Below are positions 42,746 to 55,570 of a DNA stretch of 64,000 nt, piece by piece; positions within the stretch are counted from its first letter, which is position 1; every line of letters starts with the position of its first letter. The stretch covers positions 603,001 to 667,000 of the forward strand of contig JAQISU010000119.1 of the NCBI GenBank assembly GCA_029339505.1, written 5' to 3'. A model generated the notes under the pieces. The model worked only from the letters and a program-made list of their open reading frames with translations, ran no database searches and had not been told where the DNA came from. Both the position numbers and the translations under genes were made by a program. Source of the stretch: Unio delphinus. Lineage: Eukaryota > Mollusca > Bivalvia > Unionida > Unionidae.

Positions 42746-43780
42746 TGTTATGTTATGTACTAAGGATAGCTTTGTTAGAATGCAGATATAATATGAGGCC
42801 ATAACCAATCAGTGGCTATTTATCAGAAAGTTTTGAGCTAGAAACAGAAATCTGCATAATAAAAAGCAATGTAAAAACTACATCTCCTAAAATTAAATTG
42901 TCATAAACATTAATAGTGTTAAATACATTGTAAATAATAGGTATAAAATCAGATTGTAGGAACACAGGAAGTGTAATGGATTCTTCAAACAGCATGGTTT
43001 AAATATGTTAGTGTTTCTCTGTTACACTTTAACAGATTTTGCAGTTTTAATATGTACAGGCAAAGAGTTCAATATCCATGCTTCAGAATATTTCAAACTA
43101 CATTTAAACTGTTCAGTATTGATTTTTCAAAGTTTCAATAGAATTTGCAGTGTTTATATTAAAGAATAAGGTCTGTGAATTAATTTAAAATGTTCTTTCA
43201 AGTATGCTGTCATATTAGAGAAATTTATTGACAAGTTATCCTTTGTAAATGTTTTTTTGATTCATTTCTGTGAGCCATGTAATTTTATGGAATATATTTT
43301 CAGATGTGTCAAAGTTGTATCCAAAATTAATATGCACATTTTCTCTTAATTGAAAATTGGTTTATTGATTAATAAAATTATGAGTTAATTAGTGTATGAT
43401 TTGTTATCAATATGAGTATTGCTTAATTGTTTTTATAGAGATGTATCATTTTTGTGTTAATTATTCTCATAATTTTGTATTTTACATGAAATAATAAAGT
43501 TATAACATGAGTATTTACAATTGTTAAACATATCAAGTGCAATTATAATTGCTGTTAACTTTAAACTGCCATATTCCACATTTAAATAAGTAAAATGCAT
43601 ATCAATTGACTCTGTATAAAAGTATGTCAATTTAAATTCTGCAATATTATTGATTTTTACATTTATTGATTTTATGCTTGATTCAATAAAATCTTTTCCA
43701 ATAATCAAAACTGTTCTAATCTTGTTACATGTCAATCTCATACAAACAATTTCATTTTTGATGATCATCTAACAGCACCA
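42112..43780. other. Intergenic or intronic, microsatellite only
   Basis: Contains (TAA)n at 42701-42744. Otherwise AT-rich DNA with no supported gene. Confidence 0.5.
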
Positions 43781-43789
43781 ATCACCAGT

Positions 43790-43863
43790 GTTTTTTTTTC
43801 ATCAATTGCTACTACCATAACATCAGTGGATTTCATCAAATCCAGCTCTGTAACAACAACTTA
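43790..43863 (+). pseudogene. Decayed Ser/Thr-rich exon fragment
   Basis: ATTGCTACTACCATAACATC and AGTGGATTTCATCA match the start of the exon at 47848, but the acceptor AG there is TG here and a TAG follows within 60 bp. It is a dead duplicate. Confidence 0.6.
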
Positions 43864-43960
43864 GAACATTTACAACAATTTACAACAATAATACTTTGTT
43901 GTCACACAGGACTGACTTTAAGTTAAAATGTCAGTTATTCACATTAATGTCTTGTCCTCC

Positions 43961-44122
43961 TCAGTGGCTGCTATTACACCTGGCCCTGTAACACAAGCTG
44001 GTAACATAAGTGTTTCAGTCACATTTGTGGATGTTGTCACACTACACACTATGACATTATATTACAGTACCTCAGTAACTTTAATTGATGTTGGAATAAG
44101 CAATGTAACAGCGGGTTACAAC
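43961..44122 (+). pseudogene. Ser/Thr-rich exon copy, 5' part, interrupted by a hAT-like element
   Basis: After CTTGTCCTCCTCAG the sequence reads VAAITPGPVTQAGNISVSVT and VDVVTLHTMTLYY, a relative of the exon at 47848 (shared GTGGATGTTGTCACAC and GGTTACA blocks). The exon-like sequence stops at 44122 and resumes at 45840 (CACAATACAGGTTACAGTAC). It is a non-functional duplicate. Confidence 0.6.
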
Positions 44123-45839
44123 TAGGGGTGAAACGACTGATCATGATATCGATGCATAAATACTTTTGTTGTAATGAGACATGTATCGATACAAGAGAAG
44201 GAAAATCGATACAATATGATACTTATCATATGCAAGTTTATGTTAGTCTTCAACAGTTATGAATAATTATTTTTTGTTTGCCTTGTTAATCTTTAAATTT
44301 AGAATTCATCTGAAACAGATTTTTACAGCCGCAAGGACTTATTTTTATTAATAAAAACAAAAAGACTATTGAGAATACTCACTTGGCATCTTCAAAATGA
44401 ACACAAAGTAGCACGGTTTGTAATCTCTCCCCCACCCATGCTATTTATCTTAAGCCAGCAGATGATGTTCAGCATACAGGATAGATTCCAAATGTATTCC
44501 ACATAAATAATGAAGCACTTTACTCATCATTTAATAACCATTTTTACATTGCATTGTATCTTGTCGACGTCAGCCGATTTGAAAGCTATGTTACTGGTGT
44601 GTCACATAGTTAAATATGTTACACTGAACTCTCATTGGCAATTAATGCTCATTCTGGTCCAAGTTAAACAAAAATCTCTGAACAGAAATTAATGTAGCCT
44701 ATTCCCAGCATGACAAACAGAAAGTATTGACCAAAATGAAACAAAGAAACTTTGCATGCAAGTCATTAATTAATATGTAAAGTAATTAAACAAAGATTCT
44801 GTCAGAGTGTGTGATTGCATGAATCAATCAATTTTAATCAATCAATATTTGTATGAATTTGTACACTTTAATAACTGTCATGCATGAGAACTCTCACAAA
44901 TTTGTTAAAGTCCCACATTATCAAGATTCGCTCCGCAAAGTAGCAATTTTATTTAGCCATTCTTGTCATGGCATTTGTTTTTCAGGGAAGCAAACTGTTA
45001 ACACATCTGGGTACTTTACTTCAAGCATGACAAGAATGGTTGTTAAACTAAATTTGATTGACTCATTGAGCCCTGGAATATGTATTATGGCATAATATGA
45101 ACCTTCCACTAAGTAAGTTTTACAAATGCTTGTTTAAAAATGGGCTACTTTGAAAACCCAAAATATCAGATTCCTGGCATGGTTCATTATGTTTTCATTC
45201 GGCACATATTGACTGTTGATATCGATGATGACAATGATTTTAAAGTTATCAAGTATATCGGATCACTGGAGCTTGGAAGGTGTTAATGGAGATACCACAG
45301 TCAGTGATTTTTAGCCCGAAAATGGTATTAAATACAAGTTGGATGTATATGCTAACAGAGGGACAAAAATAGATGGCATGAAAGTCAATCTCCCTTTGAG
45401 CATTATTTCATTATGTGAAAAATCCTATTTTGGACTGGATGTATCTAAAAGATAATGTATGTGAGCTCTGTAAATTGATTTTGTTGGAATTCATCCACAT
45501 TCCCATGCCTGGATTTATTCTAATAGAGTCACCATAAATGGCCAAAAATGTTGAATAAAACTCACTGACAACCAACAGGTTATCTGTTTGAAAGTATTTT
45601 TGTCATCTTGACATTGTTGAGAATTGCATATAAATATAAGATAACTTGATGTCTATCTGTAATCTGCATACTGGAAATGCGACCAGTATGTCAGCATATA
45701 AGGGAACTGACTTAAGCTATATTCCTTCCAAAGTCGGAGATACCATCAAGTTCATATGCGTATTGATATGTATCATCTGGCAAGCTGTGTATCATGAATT
45801 GTATCGATACATGGCAAATGTATATAATTTCACCCCTTA
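44123..45839. mobile_element. hAT-like non-autonomous transposon, 1.7 kb
   Basis: Starts TAGGGGTGAAAC and ends ATTTCACCCCTTA, inverted ends of 10-11 bp. It is flanked by GTTACAAC (44115-44122) and GTCACAAT (45840-45847), an 8-bp duplication with two mismatches. Subterminal TATCGAT/ATCGATAC repeats lie at both ends, as in many hAT elements. The interior has only short ORFs; no transposase is recognised. Confidence 0.75.
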
Positions 45840-45847
45840 GTCACAAT

Positions 45848-45895
45848 ACAGGTTACAGTACTCCTTAATACAGGTTATAGTACTCACCTAATATC
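45848..45895 (+). pseudogene. Ser/Thr-rich exon copy, 3' part after the hAT-like insertion
   Basis: ACAGGTTACAGTAC aligns with ACTGGTTACAGTAA in the intact exon at 48093, and a second degenerate copy (ACAGGTTATAGTAC) follows immediately. This shows that the element landed inside the duplicated exon. Confidence 0.5.
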
Positions 45896-46554
45896 CCAAT
45901 CATCACTTATTGTTGTATACAGTAATTGCTATGTTTTGTACAAACTTACATATCAACTTTTCATACTTCTTCATGGACAAATGTAGGCATTAGTTTGGAG
46001 ATCTTTATGGTACCTGTCTCACACTTATGTTTTTCGGGAAAGCCATGCTTCTCTTTCCTTGGCATCATAATGTCAGTAATATGTTAAAATTGCAGTTAAA
46101 ACTGTTGTAGTCAGTGATCTGTTTTGGTACGAATGTTCTCTACATTCGGTTTGGCACAAAAAGTACAACATGTACAAAAGTACAAAATGTACAGATTCTT
46201 GTCTTTGCAATACTTCTTTCAGGTATTTGTGCTGTTGCTGTCATTAGAACAAATTAACAAATTCAGATTGATAACAGATGGATAATGAATTATTTTGGTA
46301 TAAAATTCTCAGTCTATAAAAATAAAGTCAAGTTTCTTACCTTTCTAGGATCAGTGATTTAGCAGAGATCCTTGGCTTATTCCACCAGTTGTTTGTTACA
46401 GTGATACATCAAGAGAAAAGTTTTTAATACAATATTTAGGTCAAAATGAAATTGTAAACAAGTATGTTTTAACTTAAAATTTTATGTCCTAGAAGTATGA
46501 ATGGGTGGATTTGTGAAAATAAAACCCTATATCCAGCTTTTACAAATGTAGGAG

Positions 46555-47130
46555 TTATTCAGGAAATCATCTACTCCAGAAACTTCAAAAAGTTAAAAAC
46601 ACAGCTGCTCAGATCATCCTTAGAGTATCATGATCAGAGCACACCTCCACGCTGCTCTGTACCCTACACTAGCTATCAATATATTCAGTCCAAAATCAAA
46701 CACAAAATTTGTTCTCTGTGCTAATTTCAATTACGACTCAGGCCAACATACCTATCTGGCCTCACCCCTGTGTACACACCAGCATGATACTTACACTCTT
46801 TTGACAATCATATACATGTACTCATTATTCACACTATGAAAACGATGTCATGTGGATGTTCTTTGCATACCAGAGCCCAGCAATGTAGAAGGAATTGCCC
46901 ATTGAAATTAGACACAAGAACAGTGATCCCTTTCAAGAGTGCTCTTAAAACTCACCTTTTTTGACTTAATGTTTCCTACCTTAAATATTTTCAGTATTTT
47001 TTATGTTTTTTAATTTCATGCTTTTTTTTGGGGGGGGGGGGTGGTTAGTAGTCATATCATTATATATGTTGTAAAGCACTTAGAACTTCTAAAGTGTAGG
47101 CACTATACAAAGTCCTCATTATTTTATTTG
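46555..47130 (+). mobile_element. L2/CR1-like non-LTR retrotransposon 3' end
   Basis: In broken frames it shows the typical end of the ORF2 product: KLKTQLLRSS-type LQK..NTAAQIIL, LHW-like TLHWLSI positions, HKICSLCANF and YLASPLCTHQ. The 3' UTR follows, with TTGTAAAGCACTTAGA, GTAGGCACTATACAAAGTCC and TCATTATTTTATTT. The 5' end is truncated near 46555. Not functional. Confidence 0.75.
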
Positions 47131-47847
47131 TTGGGTCATTAACCTGGACAATGTCTTTATTCAATGGACATATTATTGGCAGTGAGTTACAAGCTTTTGG
47201 CACCAGCTTGTTTGGCAATCCCATAATGCTTTACTTTATCTAAGGGTCAAATTTATTTGATGTGTGCCTTCTGAAAGTTGTTGAAGATCATCTACTTGAA
47301 ACCTGATGTAAGGTCACCCTATTATGGCCATATGTACTAGGCCCAGGGCCACATAAAATAACTTTGGAAATAACTCCATGGGCCATGTATTTGAGACTCC
47401 TGCTTTAAACATGCATAAACCTTGAAGGCAGTATGTTATTGAGTATAATTTGTTACGAGTATTTTTTAAAACTTTTAATTAGTGTTTATTTTTATACAAA
47501 GTTTATTTTTGCATAAACTTACAAGATTATCTCTAATTGTAATGTTATGATCATTATTTGGTTCAACAAAAAACATTTGGCAGTATGAAAGAAATGAATG
47601 CTGATATAAACATTGCCATGTTCAATTTTTTAAAATTTAATATGTCATTGATTAAATATAATTCAATCAAAATCTGTTTTTATTTTCCATGAATTTCATC
47701 AATCACTGGCCAGCAGATTTATAGGTTAGTGTTGCATTAATGTAAATAGCCTAATTACAGTTTTGTGGTTAAAATAAAACTTCTTAACCTGACGTGATTT
47801 ACATTGTACTGATTTTAAAGTAGAGTTTATATTTTTTCATTAATTAG
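47131..47847. other. Non-coding, nothing recognised
   Basis: AT-rich sequence ending in the acceptor TTTTTTCATTAATTAG at 47847. Confidence 0.5.
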
Positions 47848-48189
47848 CTACTACCATCACATCTGTGGATTTCATCACACCCAGTACTATTATGCCAACT
47901 GACAACATTGGTAAAAGTAGTGTGTTTACCACATCAGTGTATGTTGTTGCATCAGGCACTCTTACTTCAACTGACAACATCTCATTTGGGAATGCTGTTA
48001 CATCCAGCTCTATAATGCTAACTGTTAGCAACAGTGCTTCATTCACATCGATGGATGTTGTCACACTTGGCACCATGACACCAACTTACAACACTGGTTA
48101 CAGTAATGTGTCAGTAACATTACTTTTTATGGGAACACCAATTAGTACAGCACCAATTTACAACACAGATACTGTCTCTCAGTCATCAG
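47848..48189 (+). CDS. Ser/Thr-rich mucin-like exon, possibly of a paralogous host gene
   Basis: 342 nt, acceptor ending at 47847 and donor CATCAG|GTATAC after 48189, phase 1 at both ends as in the Ig gene. 114 codons, rich in Ser, Thr and Val, with an imperfect internal repeat (VVASGTLTSTDN, VVTLGTMTPTYN, then TGYSNVSVT). No cysteine. It would encode an O-glycosylated stalk. Decayed duplicates lie at 43790-45895. It may belong to a second Ig/stalk gene downstream of the first; no transmembrane exon can be firmly tied to it. Confidence 0.5.
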
Positions 48190-51100
48190 GTATACAGTAA
48201 CTGTTGTGCCTGTGTGACAGCTTAAGTATCTATAATCAACTTTCTACTACTGCTGTCATGCTTAATACATCGAGAAATATAGGTATTACTTTTGTCAAAT
48301 TAGTTAACTGTAACTTAGGTCTGTGATGCATCATTAAAGTTCTCACTTTGAGTGCACATGAAAGATAGATGATGATATAAACAGTATATATAGGTGAATT
48401 CCATACACAAAGCTGTCAATATAATTTCAAAAGCTGTATGACTATTCTGGGTTGATATTATTATTATTGGACATATACACTGAGTTGTGTTTCCTTTTAT
48501 ATAAGCACACAGGCTTTATAACCGAGTTACGTGTGCATGTCCCAAGGTTAGAATCGCCAATACAGTATCAGAAAAATAACATGTCTTGCAAGATATTGTT
48601 CCATGAGATCTTATCAATGGCTGCTTTTACTTCCAAAACATAAGCACATATTTATATTATTTTCTGTGTTGTGAATATTCATTGTCTGTTGTGACACAAT
48701 TTACTATCTATTATAGATAAATATCCATTCCTACATTTCTTGAAATTTAAATGTTGCACAAGTTCTGACATTTTGCATGACTGTTGCATAGATTCAGCAA
48801 CTAAAACATGTTTTGTCACTGAGTGATCCAATCATAAGACATGTTGTTATGCCAGGTGACCTGACAAGCATATTTGCCTCATTAATATGATATTTATTTA
48901 TAATTTTTCAGTCCTAAATCAGTAGTTTTCCTCATATATTGATGTGTTTTAATACATTTTATAGACAACTTGACAATAAAAGTGATGATCATAGGGGTTC
49001 ATTAAGGATTTATTTTCACAGACATTAAAGTCCTGCACAGTATTCAACTTTTTCTGAGAGAAGCTATGGGCAATAACAAAGTTGAAATGTTGAAGTAGCC
49101 ATGACATTATAGTTAGTTCATAATGTCTCAGGCTCTGTAATTTGTGTATGCTTAGGTTTGTTGTTGAAAAGAGAAGTGCACATATACTGCCAAGTCAGCA
49201 TGCTATTTAGCGCAGTTGGGATACAGCACTACTGCAGATGACTTTTTCTTATCATTCCTTCACTCAGATATAACTTGTTGTTTCTTTCTATTTGTCTCTC
49301 AGTCTAATCAGGAAAGAAAGGAGGTTTGTAAGTGAGTACAGAAGGAAATTAAATTGGAGTGTAGCATTTAGAATAATTTCTTAATAACGTATAGCTTACT
49401 TGCCTTAAAGGCTATAGATGGGTATGACATTTAGAATAATTTCTCAATAACGTTTAGATTACTTGCCTTAAAAGCTATAGTTGAGTATGGTATGGTCTTT
49501 TGTATGTTACCCATCTCTCAACACTTGAGTCCTCCTTTCTGATTGTAAGCTTGGACATTAAGAAGTTAGATGTGATTATTTAAATTCCACATCAAGACAC
49601 CTTGACAAGGTGAACATACTGCTGGTTGACTAAACTTTGTTACTACTCGGAAAACTCCATCATATGTAAATATGGGTTTGTATCATTCATATCTTGGATA
49701 TGTTACATAATGAACATCTGACTGAACTTGTTACTGGACTGAGAGTCGTATTTGTGCTCTGTGCTTAGAAAGCTGTGTTTGTGATCTGATTTTCATCAGA
49801 CTTGCAATATATGCTTATTTCTTGAAGATTTTGGTTTGTCAAAAATGAAGGAAGATCTATGCATATTTATGATAGTGATCTTCCATGTTACTTGCTGAGC
49901 TTTCTTTCTGTCACCCTTGAAGCCATAAATGTGTACGTGTCTGTCTGTTTGTGTATTTGGAAATCACAGGTGTAAAGTAAATAATATTTAATTAGCATCC
50001 AGTCAAGTTTACACCCCTTAAGTCTGCAATAATTATTAACATTAAGCTTTGTAGTTTTTGACATTGTTTATTACAATGTATATCAGTCATCGAATGTCCA
50101 TTCATGAACACAGTCACTGTTTGAGTTCACTACCTGTCTAGCTTAAAATATTATGAAATATATCTCAGCTCATTCTGGGGCGCTGAAGTATGGGATTGAT
50201 ATGACAGCTTTGGCTGCCCAGTAAAAATCAAGATCAAATCTGTGTACCTAACCCACAGCCATAAGTAATATGGAAATTTAATTTACCAAAATGCCAATAT
50301 AAGGAAGAATGGAAGTTACAAAGAGTCTGTTTTGTTGCAAGATTATGGGAGTAACAGCCATGCCAAATATTTTGAGTTTCATGTGTTACGTGCTTAGGCT
50401 CGAATAAGCAGCAACACAGAAAGAGTGAAAACTAACAAGCTTGTTAAACTTTAACAATGAATTTATTAAGTACTAATCTTGTATAAGAGAATATAAATAA
50501 ACTTACTGTTTTAGAAAATCAAATCCAACATTAATCCAATATAGAATTCACAAAAAAATAATCCACTAATGGAATTGCAAGAGTCCTGATAAATAAATGT
50601 TCTAATAGTTCCAGGTTCGAATATTGACTATGTAATCCAAAATGGTTGACGATGTCACATGATGCAGTTCTTGTTTTATTATCATCCAAATGAAATTATG
50701 AGCACATGTTTTCTCCTCCAATTAAATAAATAAATCCTCTTGCTTCTACGAATTGACACAATTTACAATATAACTCAAAACACAACTATTAACTTAAAAC
50801 CCCAGATTCTGCTAAATTGTTCTCTTCCAAACAATAATTTATATGCCTGTTTTTCTTACGTAAACAAGTGATCGCGTGATTTTAAGGAAATTCATAGAAG
50901 GTCAAAGAAAGAGGCTGCCTTCACTAAATCACGTACTCTAAGAAAGATCTAGATATTTCCTACACCCAAGAACTAAAAATAAAAGTTATCCTTGAAATTA
51001 ACCAATAGTTTTAAAAGCTTGTTGACACTGTCTAATCAGGGTCAGGAATTAGGTCATCAAGCCAAGGTCAAAAAACTTGTTTACAGATAAAGTATGGTCA

Positions 51101-52550
51101 TAGTGATTTTTCTAGAATAATCTCCCAATTAATGAATTTTAAAGGCAAAACGACAAATTTGGATTTGACATTTAAAAATAAATAATTTAAATCAAATATA
51201 CTTAACACATGATTCTCGCATGAAAAGTGCCTTTAAGAAATGAACATCAAACTCAACATTTAACAAAGTCAGTGAAGCATAAAATAAAGCTTATATTGAC
51301 CTACTTCTGAAATGAGGGAATAATGCTCACAGAAAATCAGCTCCAAGTTTCATCAGTCTACAAAGGACAGTATGTAAAGCACATGCCATTTTTTTAAAAG
51401 TAATGAGCTTAAAAGCAACTTTACCTAAGATAATCTCAATGTGAAATATAGGTAACTGTGACCATTTGTTTGGTATAGGTGTAGTGCTAAGAGTGATTGA
51501 TACATTCACATTATTTAATAATTACAGCAAGAACACATACAGAACCAAATTCAATGAAATGCAAAATATGTCATAGAAACCTACTTTTAAGGTGTAGTAT
51601 GGTACTCCTTTACTTAGTATTTGTGTTTATGATCACATCCATTCAGCCATGCCAGACTATATCTGTATCTTACCCTTTACTTAGTATTTGTGCTTATGAT
51701 CACATCCATTCAGCCATGCCAGACTATATCTGTATCTTACCCTACTCTAATACCTTTGCTGACCAGTGCTATTTGTGTACTGGTAGATGGAAGTAATAAT
51801 AACTATGTTTATTTAATGGTGAAGTGTCCATATTAATGATGAACATGTATCCTGCCATATATTACCAACGTCAGGGTAATTGTGTATTGTACAGTAGAAT
51901 GAGTATAATAATTAGGTAAGTAGATTTCATGCTTAAAGCTTTTCAGGCAAGGTCTTTCTGTAGCGGTTAATTCAGGCAATTAGTGATGTAGGTACTGCTG
52001 GCTGTCGATATAGTGTCAGCCTGTGACTTTCACTGTAAATTCTGGCTTCAGCACAGAGCAATAATAATAGATTACAAGCAGATTTTAAGAACGGTTTTTG
52101 TAAAAGAAAAAAAAAATAATACAATACCAACAACTTGACAATGTCTACATTTTGCCATCCTGTATTAACTATTGTTTGACAAAATTGGAACTGCATGAAA
52201 TGTCTAATTGGAACAATATACCAGATACACAAGAGAGTAGCAGAGTTTTCTGATGGCAGTGTCTGAATACATGTTCTCTTGATACCATGATGGTTGCTTT
52301 TATATTAAATCAAGGCAATATTTCTATGACCTCTCTGAAAACTGTTTATGTGGCTTTGCTCCATCATTTATGTTTTGCAAAGAATTTTAAATTATTTTGT
52401 GCCAACATTGTAGCTGTTATTTCCATATTTTCCATACCTTTGCTTTTCCAGCAGACATTATATTCAGGTACTACAGGCAGCATTTTCATATATCCACAAC
52501 ACAAATTACAAACATCCATCATGGTATGAAGAGTTTGATAATGGTAGCAA
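48190..52550. other. Non-coding, minor duplications only
   Basis: No gene is supported. A 63-bp tandem duplication lies at about 49365-49490 (CATTTAGAATAATTTCT ... GCCTTAAA) and a 67-bp one at about 51607-51741 (CCTTTACTTAGTATTTGTG ... ATCTGTATCTTACC). ORFs of 60-100 codons at 51497-51796 and 52287-52627 show no recognisable domain. Confidence 0.5.
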
Positions 52551-53287
52551 AGGTATTAAACATCTTAATTAATATTAGAAAGGAAAAGGTATTGATTTCA
52601 TTAACATTAGAAAGGAAAAGGTATTAATTTCATTAACATTAGAATGGAAAAGGTATTAATTTTGTTAACATTAGAAAGGAAAAGGTATTAATTTCATTAA
52701 CATTAGAAAAGAAAAGGTATTAATTTCGTTAACATTAGAAAGGAAAAGGTATTAATTTCATTAACATTAGAATGGAAAAGGTATTAATTTCGTTAACATT
52801 AGAAAGGAAAAGGTATTGATTTCATTAACATTAGAAAGGAAAAGGTATTAATGTTGTTAACATTAGAAAGGAAAAGGTATTGATTTCATTAACATTAGAA
52901 AGGAAAAGGTATTAATTTCATTAACATTAGAATGGAAAAGGTATTAATTTTGTTAACATTAGAAAGGAAAAGGTATTAATTTCATTAACATTAGAATGGA
53001 AAAGGTATTAATTTCGTTAACATTAGAAAGGAAAAGGTATTGATTTCATTAACATTAGAAAGGAAAAGGTATTAATGTTGTTAACATTAGAAAGGAAAAG
53101 GTATTGATTTCATTAACATTAGAAAGGAAAAGGTATTAATTTCATTAACATTAGAATGGAAAAGGTATTAATTTTGTTAACATTAGAAAGGAAAAGGTAT
53201 TAATTTCATTAACATTAGAAAAGAAAAGGTATTAATTTCGTTAACATTAGAAAAGAAAAGGTATTGATTTCATTAACATTAGAAATC
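52551..53287. repeat. 32-bp satellite array, about 23 copies
   Basis: Unit AACATTAGAAAGGAAAAGGT plus ATTAATTTCATT. Variants (GAATGG, TTTTGTT, ATTGATTTC, ATGTTGTT) recur in the same order, for example at 52790-52960 and 53020-53190, so blocks of about seven units were duplicated. Confidence 0.95.
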
Positions 53288-53543
53288 AGAGTCACAGTCC
53301 TAATTGAGCATCTTGGAATAATGAATTAATTAATAATTAATATCGATGAAGATTCAAGATATTTATTATACTTGGAAAGAAACTTTATACCATTGCATAA
53401 ACATGTCATAATTAATCATGTTGCATGGAAAAGAAACAAAAGTAAAAGAACTTATGATCTATAAAAACAGCTGCATTACAATCATACTGGTAAATGCAGC
53501 AAAGATTTCCATTGGTCAGTTCCAGTTAAGCTATGTGAACATG

Positions 53544-53548
<5 letters not shown>

Positions 53549-53613
<65 letters not shown>
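53549..53613. repeat. (AT)n microsatellite
   Basis: About 65 bp of alternating AT. The YIYIYI ORF here is an artefact. Confidence 0.95.
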
Positions 53614-53619
<6 letters not shown>

Positions 53620-53792
53620 ATATTACTGTCTGTGGCAAACAACTATGTTTACTTAATCAGTTATTTAAACACAGAATGAGAACTTTAGAAATGAGTAAAC
53701 TTAATAACGATTTAAATTATAATAGTTTTATGTCATTTTAAAATTATTTATTATGCTATAAACTGTCAGCTGCTAATATCACATGGCAACTA

Positions 53793-54412
53793 GTGCCCAT
53801 TATCTTTGGGTGTATTTGCTGTGTGATTTTATGGCAAGTAGTGCCCATTATCTTTGGGTGTATTTGCTGTGATTTTATGGCAAGTAGTGCCCATTATCTT
53901 TGGGTGTATTTGCTGTGTGATTTTATGGCAAGTAGTGCCCATTATCTTTGGGTGTATTTGCTGTGTGATTTTATGGTAAGTAGTGCACATTATCTTTGGG
54001 TGTATTTGCTGTGTGATTTTATGGCAAGTAGTGCCCATTATCTTTGGGTGTATTTGCTGTGTGATTTTATGGCAAGTAGTGCTCATTATCTTTGGGTGTA
54101 TTTGCTGTGTGATTTTATGGCAAGTAGTGCCCATTATCTTTGGGTGTATTTGCTGTGTGATTTTATGGCAAGTAGTGCCCATTATCTTTGTGTGTATTTG
54201 CTGTGTGATTTTATGGCAAGTAGTGCCCATTATCTTTGGGTATATTTGCTGTGTGATTTTATGGCAAGTAGTGCCCATTATCTTTGGGTGTATTTGCTGT
54301 GTGATTTTATGGCAAGTAGTGCCCATTATCTTTGGGTGTATTTGCTGTGTGATTTTATGGCAAGTAGTGCCCATTATCTTTGGGTGTATTTGCTGTGTAA
54401 TTTTATGGCAAG
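53793..54412. repeat. 48-bp satellite array, about 13 copies
   Basis: Unit: TGCCCATTATCTTTGGGTGT then ATTTGCTGTG, TGATTTTATGGCAAGTAG. The unit is divisible by three and free of stops in several frames, producing ORFs of 180-210 codons on both strands; one copy lacks two bases (TGCTGTGATTTT). One further copy continues at 54611-54660 after a SINE. No evidence of translation. Confidence 0.95.
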
Positions 54413-54610
54413 TTTTGTTTGTTTTTGATGGTTTAACGCCATTTTTTCAGCACAATATAGGCCATACATGGCCGCCAGTATTAATGGTGGAGGAAGAACC
54501 CGGACAACCCCGGAAAAGAACCACCGACCCACGAGAAGCTACTGGCAAGCTTTCTCACATAACTACATTTGCCGAATCTTAGACTCGAACACACGGAGAC
54601 AGAGGTGAGA
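54413..54610 (-). mobile_element. tRNA-derived SINE inserted in the 48-bp array
   Basis: Same family as 10795-11053, in minus orientation: the RNA-type tail corresponds to TTTTGTTTGTTTTTG at the left, and the B-box complement AGACTCGAAC is at the right. It is flanked by TTATGGCAAG at 54403-54412 and 54611-54620, a 10-bp duplication of the satellite unit. The tRNA head is 5' truncated. Confidence 0.9.
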
Positions 54611-54660
54611 TTATGGCAAGTAGTGCCCATTATCTTTGGGTGTATTTGCTGTGTGATTTT

Positions 54661-55570
54661 GCCACTGTCAGTTTATTCATCAATTGAAAATTAGGAAAAT
54701 GGCATTAAACTCTCCAGAAAAATATCCATTAATTGAGAAAAAAAATGTTTTCTTACCTGCCTCTTCTCAAACGCACACCTTTTCATTCTTGGCTATTGTC
54801 AAAAGCTCTTACCTATGGTCATTGTGATGAATAGACTGGTTAACACAAAAATGGTGATTTCCGATTATATAAATGGAGAGTTTTATTTTGATTCATTACA
54901 TTCTGTTTAGAATCTTTTTTGATGCAGTATTTATTATATATTTATACTTTAAATTTGTTTGTACCTTATGACTGACTATCTTGTTTGGGTTTTTTATTGA
55001 CCTAGCCATGAATAATTGACAAGACGAAGGTTATGTATTATTACACCCAGTACTAAAGTTACTTATTAAGTAATTAAATTTACATTATCTTTTGTATTTA
55101 TAGTGGTGGAAGGTTTTCTTAAGGACATTTTGATGTAACAGTTTCAGATTTTAATAAATAAGTGAAACAAAAGATATAGTCTTAGTGGCAAATATTGCTT
55201 TGAATTTTTATTGTATGGGGAAATGTTTCCATTTTCTTTTAGCAATTATTGTTATTGTTGCTGCTGTGTTACAAGTATGGAGCATGCCCAAAGTCTTATA
55301 AAGTTGATAACAATTAGGTTTGAGCTTTATATATTTCAACACTGTTTATGTCAAATCGTGATTTATTAAGATTTGATTTGCCTTTCAATAAGGTACTTGA
55401 AGCAACAAAAATATTTTCTGATAAGTTAGAATTAACTATATGTCAAATCATGATTTATTCAGGTTTAATTTGCCTTTGAATAATGTACTCCAAAAATTTA
55501 TATTTCTGATCAGTTTGAAACAATTATTTTGCTTCATTGTCACATTATCCTGACACCAGGCTGACCAGTC
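54661..55570. other. Non-coding; one weak transmembrane-exon candidate
   Basis: At 55242 an acceptor (TTTCTTTTAG) precedes codons A-I-I-V-I-V-A-A-V-L-Q-V-W and a stop near 55300. It could be a transmembrane end exon in phase 1, but it is short and unsupported. Otherwise nothing. Confidence 0.25.

Noticed and set aside
51497..51796. Hydrophobic ORF that might be a transmembrane protein
   Set aside because: Part of it is a 67-bp tandem duplication and no splice or family evidence supports a gene.
53793..54582. ORFs of 181-211 codons in the 48-bp array on both strands
   Set aside because: Same artefact of a stop-free tandem unit divisible by three; one frame simply runs on into a SINE.
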